Positions 1-5,700 of a DNA stretch of 7,690 nucleotides are shown here, piece by piece. The notes below the pieces were generated by a model. That model saw nothing but the letters and a program-made list of their open reading frames with translations, searched no databases and was not told the DNA's origin. This DNA comes from Elusimicrobiota bacterium (GTDB taxonomy: Bacteria > CG03): the NCBI GenBank assembly GCA_021161625.1, contig JAGHAG010000145.1:1-7690 (forward strand), given 5' to 3'. The position numbers were made by a program, and so were the translations under genes. How positions within the stretch are numbered: the first letter of the stretch is position 1; every line of letters begins with the position of its first letter.

Positions 1-3
1 GGC

Positions 4-57
4 TTGACATATACTCAAACAATTGAGTAAAATTACTCAGGAATTTGAGTAAAATTA
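4..57 (+). promoter_or_regulatory. Promoter with four-half-site operator array for the ATPase gene
   Basis: A -35 box TTGACA (4-9) and a -10 box TAAAAT (28-33) are separated by 18 bp, so transcription should start near 40 and leave a leader of about 34 nt. Overlaid on this are four TGAGT half-sites in alternating orientation: ACTCA at 13-17, TGAGT at 24-28, ACTCA at 35-39 and TGAGT at 46-50. Each starts exactly 11 bp after the last, so all face about the same side of the helix. The middle pair forms a perfect palindrome, TGAGTAAAATTACTCA (24-39), that contains the -10 box. TTGAGTAAAATTA is repeated exactly at 23-35 and 45-57. A protein bound here would block RNA polymerase, so a repressor operator is the natural reading. 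The regulator is not proven. Confidence 0.7.
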
Positions 58-60
58 AAA

Positions 61-67
61 AAGGAGG
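61..67 (+). promoter_or_regulatory. Strong ribosome binding site of the ATPase gene
   Basis: AAGGAGG lies 6 nt before the ATG at 74. It is a near-perfect Shine-Dalgarno match and fixes the start codon. A second ATG at 78 is out of frame. Confidence 0.85.
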
Positions 68-73
68 GTAATT

Positions 74-1258
74 ATGTATGAAAGGGAAATCGTTAGCAAG
101 GTTATAAAAAGAATTAAAGCAGGACGGAAATTTATTCAAGTGCTGGCAGGACCACGACAGACCGGAAAAACAACAATAGCCAGGCAGGTTATGAAATCAC
201 TAAATTTGCCTGCTCACTATGTATCTGCAGACGAACCGATGTTAAAAAATACAACATGGTTAGAAGAGCAGTGGCAGGCAGCCAGAATAAAGACAGGAAA
301 AAACAGAAGAAAAGTTTTACTTGTTCTTGATGAGATTCAAAAAATCCCGGAATGGTTAGAGACAGTTAAGCGGCTCTGGGATGAAGATACAGCATTAAGA
401 ATTCCCCTTTGTGTGCTCATCCTCGGCTCGACTCCGCTTTTGATACAACATGGGCTCAGCGAAAGTCTTGCTGGCAGATTTGAAGTTATTTATGTAATGC
501 ACTGGACTTTTATAGAAATGCACAGTGCCTTTGGCTGGGATATTGATAAATATATATTCTTTGGCGGATATCCAGGAAGCGCTGGTTTGATAAAAAATTT
601 TAACAGATGGAGTTCGTATATAAAGGATTCTTTGATAGAAACAACTTTATCAAGGGATATTCTTCTGATGACAAGGGTTGATAAACCAGCACTACTGAGA
701 CGCCTGTTTGAAGTAGGATGTTTATATTCAGGACAAATTTTATCTTATCAAAAGATAATGGGACAACTTCAGGATGCAGGAAACACCACAACACTTGCAC
801 ATTATCTGGAATTATTGAATGGAGCAGGGCTCCTGACAGGTTTGCAGAAATATGCAGGGAGAATGCATCGCAGGAGAGCATCCAGTCCTAAATTTCAGGT
901 TTTAAACAATGCATTAAAAACCGCCCAGATGAATTTATCCTTTAAAAAAGCAAGAAATAACAGGGAAATATGGGGACGGTTAGTGGAATCTGCGGTTGGT
1001 GCAGAACTTTACAACAGTATAAAAGGCAGCGATATAAAATTATTTTATTGGGCTGCTGGAAATTATGAGGTTGATTTTATTCTCCAGAAAGGTGAAGAAA
1101 TTGTTGCAATAGAGGTTAAAAGCGGAAGAAAAAAGTTGAATCTATCAGGGATGGAAAAATTTTCTAGCCAATTCCGTAAAGTAAAAAAAATACTTGTGGG
1201 GGATAAGGGAATTCCTGTAGAGCAGTTCCTTAAAATATCACCCAGAGATTTGTTTTAG
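74..1258 (+). CDS. AAA_14/DUF4143 family P-loop ATPase
   Basis: This 394-residue protein has the usual length and layout of orphan prokaryotic ATPases with an AAA_14 domain followed by DUF4143. Visible are a Walker A motif GPRQTGKTT (residues 26-34), a Walker B motif VLLVLDEIQ (81-89), a likely sensor region LGST (118-121) and an arginine in LAGRF (132-136). Residues about 205-256 resemble a winged helix-turn-helix, ending in a segment with LAHYLELLNGAGLL. The C-terminal domain has GRLVESAVGAEL (301-312), then an aspartate in YEVDF (D334) and IEVKSG (E347, K349). This spacing is typical of the PD-(D/E)xK-like fold of DUF4143. There is no signal peptide or membrane segment, so it is cytoplasmic. 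The family's role is not established; nucleic-acid-linked, defence-like or selfish roles have been considered. It is a single-gene unit with its own promoter and operator array. No clear intrinsic terminator follows; 1259-1352 is AT-rich with only weak inverted repeats. The family call is firm, the function is open. Confidence 0.9.
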   Translation: MYEREIVSKVIKRIKAGRKFIQVLAGPRQTGKTTIARQVMKSLNLPAHYVSADEPMLKNTTWLEEQWQAARIKTGKNRRKVLLVLDEIQKIPEWLETVKRLWDEDTALRIPLCVLILGSTPLLIQHGLSESLAGRFEVIYVMHWTFIEMHSAFGWDIDKYIFFGGYPGSAGLIKNFNRWSSYIKDSLIETTLSRDILLMTRVDKPALLRRLFEVGCLYSGQILSYQKIMGQLQDAGNTTTLAHYLELLNGAGLLTGLQKYAGRMHRRRASSPKFQVLNNALKTAQMNLSFKKARNNREIWGRLVESAVGAELYNSIKGSDIKLFYWAAGNYEVDFILQKGEEIVAIEVKSGRKKLNLSGMEKFSSQFRKVKKILVGDKGIPVEQFLKISPRDLF

Positions 1259-1352
1259 AAATTTGTCCTAAAAAGCCATAAAATGAATACCAATGTGGCA
1301 CAAAAACAGACACAAATTTTTTTCAAGAGCTTGACTTGAATATTCAGAATTA

Positions 1353-1455
1353 ACCCCGCCCTTTCTTACTAAAATTTTCGTAGATATCGTTGTATTTTTG
1401 TATTTTGCTTCGGTTTTACGCAAATCATATTTTCATTTATCAGAAAGGGCGGGGT
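1353..1455. repeat. 103-bp segment bounded by a perfect 14-bp inverted repeat
   Basis: ACCCCGCCCTTTCT (1353-1366) and its exact reverse complement AGAAAGGGCGGGGT (1442-1455) enclose 75 AT-rich bases. Those bases contain no usable ORF and only short inner stems (for example TTTGC/GCAAA around 1405-1424). The right arm touches the tRNA-Asp gene and shares position 1455, the A of its encoded CCA end. GC-rich arms around an AT-rich core could be a structured RNA, a small terminal-repeat element, or a structure in the tRNA trailer. I see no target-site duplication and no T-run after either arm, so a simple terminator or a standard MITE is not supported. Confidence 0.6.
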
Positions 1456-1532
1456 GGCGGGGCGGACGGGACTTGAACCCGCGACCTCTGGCTTGACAGG
1501 CCAGCGTTCTAACCGGGCTGAACTACCGCCCC
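1455..1532 (-). tRNA. trnD: tRNA-Asp (anticodon GUC)
   Basis: The minus strand folds into a complete cloverleaf of 78 nt. The acceptor stem is GGGGCGG/CCGCCCC. The D arm is GUUC/GAAC with a 10-nt loop. The anticodon arm is CUGGC-CUGUCAA-GCCAG with anticodon GUC. The variable loop is AGGUC, and the T arm is GCGGG-UUCAAGU-CCCGU with one G-U pair. The discriminator is G73, as expected for Asp, and CCA is encoded. About 53 of 78 bases are G or C, far above the surrounding DNA. A degenerate copy lies just upstream on the same strand. No promoter is visible between the two, so this tRNA probably depends on the promoter at 1656-1684 and on readthrough. Confidence 0.95.
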
Positions 1533-1535
1533 GGG

Positions 1536-1564
1536 AAAAAACAACCAGGCAGCAGCAACTGGTT
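1536..1564 (-). terminator. Terminator-like hairpin between the tRNA-like copy and tRNA-Asp
   Basis: Read on the minus strand, AACCAG (1564-1559) pairs with CTGGTT (1548-1543) across a 10-nt loop. One G and then six T residues follow (1541-1536). The form is that of a short intrinsic terminator. The stem is only 6 bp, with two possible inner GC pairs, so it may be leaky. It ends 3 nt before the first base of the intact tRNA-Asp. Its 5' arm overlaps the CTAACC strand that can pair with the tRNA-like copy, so the two pairings exclude each other in part. Confidence 0.45.
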
Positions 1565-1624
1565 AGAGGTCGCGAAAAACTTTTTTTGCCGCGACCTGTC
1601 CGACAGGGTCGGACCGTTCTAACC
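1561..1624 (-). other. Three-way-junction fold spanning the tRNA-like copy and its tail
   Basis: Three nested perfect stems account for nearly every base. The outer stem pairs GGTTAGA (minus strand 1624-1618) with TCTAACC (1567-1561). Inside it lie hairpin GTCCGAC-CCT-GTCGGAC (1614-1598) and hairpin GGTCGCG/CGCGACC (1596-1590 with 1574-1568), the latter continued after a 2-nt bulge by an AAAAA/TTTTT stem. The last hairpin takes the place of a T arm. The compactness suggests a structured RNA made from the promoter at 1656-1684. I do not recognise it as any known riboswitch or ncRNA family. Chance plus hairpin acquisition in a decaying tRNA is the main alternative. Confidence 0.5.
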
Positions 1625-1642
1625 GGGCTGAACTACCGCCCC
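1589..1642 (-). pseudogene. Degenerate tRNA-Asp copy (5' part of the gene)
   Basis: The first 27 nt (acceptor 5' strand, D arm) are identical to the intact tRNA-Asp at 1506-1532, and the AGGTCGCGG of the variable loop and T stem is also kept. Between these, 18 nt of the same length have been replaced: the anticodon arm is now GUCCG-ACCCUGU-CGGAC. Position 33 is no longer U, and the nominal anticodon would be CCU. After the T-stem 5' half, the T loop, the acceptor 3' strand and the CCA are absent. It cannot be a working tRNA. The even length and complementary change in the anticodon stem are odd for random decay. It may be a decayed tandem duplicate, a tRNA-like regulatory leader, or an integration scar. 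Confidence 0.75.
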
Positions 1643-1655
1643 AAAAGTTAGAAAA

Positions 1656-1684
1656 ATGATACTTTATTTTCCGAGAAGTTTCAA
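1656..1684 (-). promoter_or_regulatory. Promoter of the tRNA-Asp-like / tRNA-Asp unit
   Basis: On the minus strand TTGAAA (1684-1679) and TATCAT (1661-1656) are 17 bp apart, each matching the sigma70 consensus at five of six positions. Transcription would begin near 1649, about 7 nt before the tRNA-like copy at 1642. This is the only convincing promoter found for the two tRNA units. Confidence 0.6.
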
Positions 1685-1714
1685 GAGTTCGCTGTATTTG
1701 TTTGTAATGATTGC
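1664..1714 (-). pseudogene. Possible 3' remnant of a broken gene
   Basis: The last codons before a TAA at 1664-1666 read LFAIITNKYSELLKLLGK. This looks like an ordinary amphipathic protein C-terminus with codons typical of the window. Upstream of about 1714 the frame runs straight into purine/pyrimidine-rich repeat DNA and makes a low-complexity translation (LSTILYPLSSVLCSL and similar) that is not protein-like. Either a repeat invasion destroyed the gene or the match to a coding tail is chance. No family is recognised. Confidence 0.25.
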
Positions 1715-1721
1715 GAACAGG

Positions 1722-1840
1722 TGAGGGATGAGGAATGAGTAACGAGTAATGAGGGAATAGCGAATAGTGGACAGTGGAAAGAGGATAGAGGACAGGGAAC
1801 AGAGGACAGAGGAAAGTGGATAGAGGATAGTGGATAGAAA
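1722..1840 (+). repeat. Purine-rich short-word repeat block
   Basis: About 120 bases consist of degenerate 6-8 nt words: first GAATGAGTAACGAGTAATGAG-type, then GGATAG, GGACAG and GTGGATAG many times over. There is no coding capacity on either strand. The word AGAGGAAAGTGGATAG (1808-1823) recurs exactly in inverted orientation at 2070-2085, so the two edges of this intergenic region carry the same repeat family pointing toward each other. Confidence 0.75.
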
Positions 1841-1875
1841 TATGCTTCTCCGAGTTCGTCGGGTCGCGATCTTTC

Positions 1876-1907
1876 TTAATCTCCTAATCTCCCAATCTCC
1901 CAATTTC
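1876..1907. repeat. Four 8-bp tandem units
   Basis: TTAATCTC, CTAATCTC, CCAATCTC and CCAATTTC follow one another without gaps. They form a small degenerate tandem repeat (GAGATTGG-type on the minus strand). No function is visible. Confidence 0.7.
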
Positions 1908-1941
1908 GTTTCATTTTCCATTTGTCATTTTTAATTTTTAT

Positions 1942-1991
1942 AATCCCCCCATTTCCCCCCTTTTAAAAAGGGGGGAATACAAAGGGGGATT
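1942..1991. repeat. Nested C-run/G-run inverted repeat
   Basis: An inner near-perfect palindrome at 1953-1977 has 12-bp arms (TTCCCCCCTTTT and its complement) around a single A. It sits inside an outer 8-bp pair, AATCCCCC (1942-1949) and GGGGGATT (1984-1991). Repeats of this CCCCC-AAAGGGGG type are dispersed in intergenic DNA of many bacterial genomes (recalled knowledge, not checked here). It could stop transcripts entering from the comF side, but no T-run follows on either strand. Confidence 0.75.
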
Positions 1992-1993
1992 TT

Positions 1994-2024
1994 CCGACTT
2001 CCGACCTCCGACTTCTGACTTCCG
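1994..2024. repeat. 7-bp tandem repeat CCGACTT
   Basis: CCGACTT, CCGACCT, CCGACTT and CTGACTT run head to tail at 1994-2021, and a fifth unit starts with CCG. It is non-coding, and adjoins the nested C/G palindrome on one side and the hairpin at 2033-2052 on the other. Confidence 0.7.
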
Positions 2025-2032
2025 TTTTCTGG

Positions 2033-2052
2033 ATTCCTGCTTACGCAGGAAT
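2033..2052. repeat. REP-like hairpin
   Basis: ATTCCTGC and GCAGGAAT form a perfect 8-bp stem around the loop TTAC. With its flanks (GG before, GACA after) it matches the widespread GGATTCCTGC...GCAGGAATGAC class of intergenic palindromes seen in many bacteria (recalled knowledge). It lies 64 nt past the comF stop codon on the comF transcript. No T-run follows, so a terminator role is uncertain. Confidence 0.7.
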
Positions 2053-2061
2053 GACATACTA

Positions 2062-2115
2062 CCTATCCCCTATCCACTTTCCTCTCTCCACTATCTTCTA
2101 TGAACTATGAACTAT
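2062..2115 (-). repeat. Inverted counterpart of the purine-rich repeat block
   Basis: Read on the minus strand, this block is again made of GGATAG, GTGGATAG and GAGAGG words, and it begins with two copies of AGTTCAT right after the comF stop. Positions 2070-2085 are the exact reverse complement of 1808-1823. After one mismatch the match continues for another GGATAG. Confidence 0.7.
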
Positions 2116-2748
2116 TTATGCTCTTGCAAAGACAAGTGCAACAACTTCTTTTGCCCCTTTTTCCCGAAGAGTTTTTTCGCAGGATGAAATTGTCGCCCCT
2201 GTTGTAAAAACATCATCTACCAGAATAACTTTTTTACCATTCACGCTTTTTGAAAAAAAGGCATTTTTGACATTTTCAAATCTGCCTTTTTTGTCAAAAT
2301 CCCTCTGCGATGGGGTGTTCTTTGTTCTTTTGAGAATGTGTTTTTTCATCGGAATTTTTGTTGCTCTGGAAATCTCTCTTGCAAGAATTTCTGCCTGATT
2401 GAACCCCCTTTCATCCATCCGTTTTTTATGAAGAGGCACAGGAACAATCACATCAAAATTATCCCCTTTTAAAAATTTTTCAAATGCAAAAATCATAAAT
2501 TTTGCAATGTCCCTTCCGAGAGATTTTATGCCTTTGAATTTTAATTCCACAACAAGATTTTTGGCAATTCCTTCGTATTTTGTGCAGGTGATGACTTTTA
2601 AGTTTCTGTTGAAAGATATTTGCGGTGCACAGGACAGAATAAAATTTCTGCACTCATCACATACAAGGGATTTTGTCGTGAGGGGAAGAAGTTTTCCGCA
2701 TCCCCCACAGTATGGTGGATAAATAAAATTAAGTAAAATTCTTATCAT
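2116..2748 (-). CDS. comF: ComF family phosphoribosyltransferase-like protein
   Basis: The 210-residue protein has the full ComFC layout. A short hydrophobic N-terminus is followed by a four-cysteine zinc-finger-like pair, C14-GG-C17 and C30-DE-C33. Next come the conserved VPVPLHKKRMDERGFNQ (102-118) and the RTKNTPSQ loop (141-148). The PRPP-binding signature VILVDDVFTTGAT (174-186) has acidic D178 and D179. The length is a little below the family's usual 220-240 residues but nothing essential is missing. ComF proteins are needed for late steps of DNA uptake in naturally competent bacteria and are also found in many species not known to be competent; the chemical reaction is not settled. The ATG at 2748 shares its A with the TGA stop of the upstream SprA-like gene (TGATG), and no strong Shine-Dalgarno precedes it. 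Translation is therefore probably coupled, and the two genes form one operon. Confidence 0.93.
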   Translation of the reverse strand: MIRILLNFIYPPYCGGCGKLLPLTTKSLVCDECRNFILSCAPQISFNRNLKVITCTKYEGIAKNLVVELKFKGIKSLGRDIAKFMIFAFEKFLKGDNFDVIVPVPLHKKRMDERGFNQAEILAREISRATKIPMKKHILKRTKNTPSQRDFDKKGRFENVKNAFFSKSVNGKKVILVDDVFTTGATISSCEKTLREKGAKEVVALVFARA

Positions 2749-5700
2749 CAGAAGAAAATTTCAAGACGGGTGTTAAAGTTTAATGCAAGATAATTGTTTT
2801 CTTTTCTTTTTGTGTAATTTGCAAATTTAAGCCCTGCACCTAAAGACCATCTGAAATTTGTACTCATTTTAAAATCCATTGAAAAGTTCCCTGTATAGAT
2901 TTGATAATTTGTTTTATCCACATTTAAACTGCTTTTATTAAAAGTTGCTGAAAAGTCAATGTTGTAGCGGACATTTTGATTTATGTAAACAGGATTTTTT
3001 GAAAAAGGAAGTTTTATGTATTTTTCCAGACGGACTGTGTCTGAATAGAGTTTTACTGTAAGTTTATGATTGAGGGCATCTGCCGTAACTTTACCACCTG
3101 TGCCAAAGCCTTTGTTTCTTGAGCCATTGTATCCAATGTTTGAGTGCCATTTCTTCCATGGGTCAAAATTGAAGCCTGTTGACCAGGACTGGTTTGTGCT
3201 TCTGGATGCAAGAATGTTCTGCTGAAGATTAAAGTTTTGATTTTTTGATATGCTGTATTTCACATTTATATTGTATTTTTTCCATGTCAGGTTTAAAGTG
3301 TATCCGTTTTTTTGGGTTGTATTTATTGAAATTTTTTCCTGAATTTTTTTGTTTTTTTGATATTCAATGAGAGTATTTACATTTGAAAAATTTTTACTAA
3401 ACACAGGAATTTTTTCAAGCGAGGAAATTCTCACCCTTGCGTCAGGCCAGAGAATTGTCTCAGAGCGGGAAAATGTCTGGGTTTCCTCTTTTGAGGTCTG
3501 ATTATGGGTTCGGTTTAAGGTAAGGTCTATTGTTTTAATTGGAGTTAAAATGCCTGAAAGTTTTAGAAATTCAAATGGCTTGTATGACATTGAATATGCA
3601 TCATTTCTGGAAGTTGTATATGAGTAGAGAATTGCCGAAGTTGAGACCTCAAGGGGTTTGTAGTCAAAGTGTTTATCCCTTAAAAGAAGTTTGTTTAAGG
3701 CATAAAAGTCACTCGCAACATTTTTGTAAATATCACCGTCAGTTATTTTTATTGAATAATTAAGTTTTAAAGAATTTGTTGGTGAAAAGTTAAAAATGCT
3801 TCTGAAGTTTAAAGGAAAACTTAAATCAGCAGAAGAATTTCTGTTTATGTCTTTGAGGTCTGTTATTCCCTCGTGATAGTGTCGGGTTGAAGAAGGCGCA
3901 TTGTAATTCTCATCAACATTTGCCTGATAACTGAACCTTATTCCAAGCCATTTTATGAGTTTTAAATTTCCTGAAACTGTCCCGCCGAGAGTTTGCTTCT
4001 GAAGAACATGCAAAAGTTCGTCATCTATTTTTTTGCCGATTTTCTGACGGCTGTATTTTGGCGTTACGGTGAAGTTTAAAAGTTTTAATCCGGGAAAAGA
4101 GAAGGAGCCGTTTAAGGATTCTGTAATGTTTCCTGTATCTGTTGAATTTGGTAGGGAGTATTGTGTTTCTGTGGTCTGCCTTGTCCCATCAATTGAAAAA
4201 GACCTCGGTAAAATCAATAGGTTTGGAAGAGTGTAGGAAATTTTCCCATGAATTTTGTCCGAAATATCCACTTTCCCCTGAAGAGAAGCAGATGTTATTG
4301 AATGAGAATAATCCCCTGAAATCTGTGGCAGGCGTCTTATTTTTAATTGGGCTTTTCCAGAATATGAAAGGGTCTCCACCTTTCCTTCGTCCCAGAAACT
4401 TAAATACTGCGCCATTGGTGCCTGTGAGAGATTTATGTTTTCCCTTGGAGTAACCGTTATTGATTTTTGAATTGAACCTGAAACAGGAAGCCACTTTAAT
4501 TTGGTAATGCTTAAATTTCCGTTCCATGTTGTCTGGTTGCTTGTTGGATTAAAGGACAAACTGTGAAAATCAGAATCGATTTTTCTTATTGAACCTGAAA
4601 GTTTCCACCATCCAGGAAGTTCTAATCCTGCCTGTGCTTTTTTTGCAAAGCCAACTTCTTTTTTAACATCACTAACATAAATGTCATTTAAAAGAATTTC
4701 GCCGTTCGCAGATGAATTTCCAGAATAAATTCCAAAGTAAATTCTGGTGATGTTATTGAGATTTAAATTTGAGCCGACTTTTTTAGAAAATCCATCCGGC
4801 ACACCATCATAATTTTTGTCATCAAGAGAGATGCCAAACAGTTTCCATCCTGAAAAGTCATCTTTAAATTCGTATTCAAAGTAGTTTTTTTCATCATTAC
4901 CAAAGCGGATAAAAAATGTGTTCCCTGTGTTAGAACCATAAACATAAAAGTTGATTTTGCCGTAGATTGTGAAATCCATTCTTGAATAGGTTGCATAAGT
5001 GTAAGCAGTGGTATTTGCTGCAAGGCTATAGACGATTTTTAATGCCTGCTCCTGAATTTCCTCATCTGTAAGGTCGTAAAGGTTTTGAAAATCACTTCTC
5101 CAGATTAAAGATTTTCCTGAATATTCAGAGTTGTCAACATTGTTTACAGGAAAAATATCAAATGTTCCGCTTCCAGAAATTGCTGCCTCTTCCCACTTGT
5201 TTCCCACGGTTCCCATTTCAGCAATTTTTATTTCCCCAGAAGAGGATGAGCCTTTTTTAAGAGTGATTCTTATTTGTTTTACACCCCTCCATGCATCTTT
5301 ATTTGCTTCGGTAATGGTAAGCGGTATCTGGATTTTCTTCCATCCCGACCAGTTTACAACTGTTTTTGTGGAGAAAATTGCTTCATCAGAGGTTGAAAGA
5401 ACCCCATCTCCGTCAAGGTCCTCTGTGTCAATTCTGCCATTGTCTGCACCCCATCTCTGGGTCCACCCGGGACCATTAAATTCAACACCAATATCTTCTC
5501 CTTCATTTAAGAAAAAATCATTGTTTTTGTCTTCTGTATCCAGAATTCCATCAGCATCAGCATCCTCATTGAAACTTCCAAGTTCAAATGTTATTTCTTC
5601 ATTTTTTCCATCTCCCCAGATATAGCACTCAAAAAATTCTTTCTGCGTGTAATCCGCCCCTGCGCTTGAAATTGGATAAACAATTGCAGTTTCTGTGCCT

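Noticed and set aside
1253..1319. Terminator for the ATPase gene
   Set aside because: TTTTAG/CTAAAA (1253-1273) is a weak stem without a T-run, and AAATTTGT/ACAAATTT has a 45-nt loop. Neither fits an intrinsic terminator.
1331..1359. TTGACT followed by the palindrome TGAATATTCA as a plus-strand promoter/operator
   Set aside because: At 17-bp spacing the -10 position falls in CCCCGC, and no gene follows on that strand.
1505..1642. 28-bp direct repeat (1505-1532 and 1615-1642) as attL/attR of an integrated element
   Set aside because: Only 82 bp lie between the copies, there is no integrase, and the repeat is the tRNA 5' part rather than the usual 3' end. Tandem duplication explains it better.
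1454..1651. 65-residue plus-strand ORF beginning MAGRTGLEPATSG
   Set aside because: It is the antisense translation of tRNA-Asp and its degenerate copy, a well-known spurious ORF type.
1664..1921. 85-residue minus-strand ORF as a complete gene
   Set aside because: Most of it is translation of short-word repeat DNA with low-complexity Leu/Ser/Arg content and no convincing start. Only the last 17 residues look protein-like.
1722..2115. CRISPR array
   Set aside because: The repeats are 6-8 bp words without constant-length repeats or unique spacers, and no cas genes are present.
5131..5625. 164-residue plus-strand ORF
   Set aside because: It is wholly antisense to the SprA-like gene, rich in Ser/Pro/Phe as expected of a shadow frame, with no ribosome binding site. 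The same holds for the other ORFs overlapping 2748-7682 on either strand and for 600-881 and 2507-2722.
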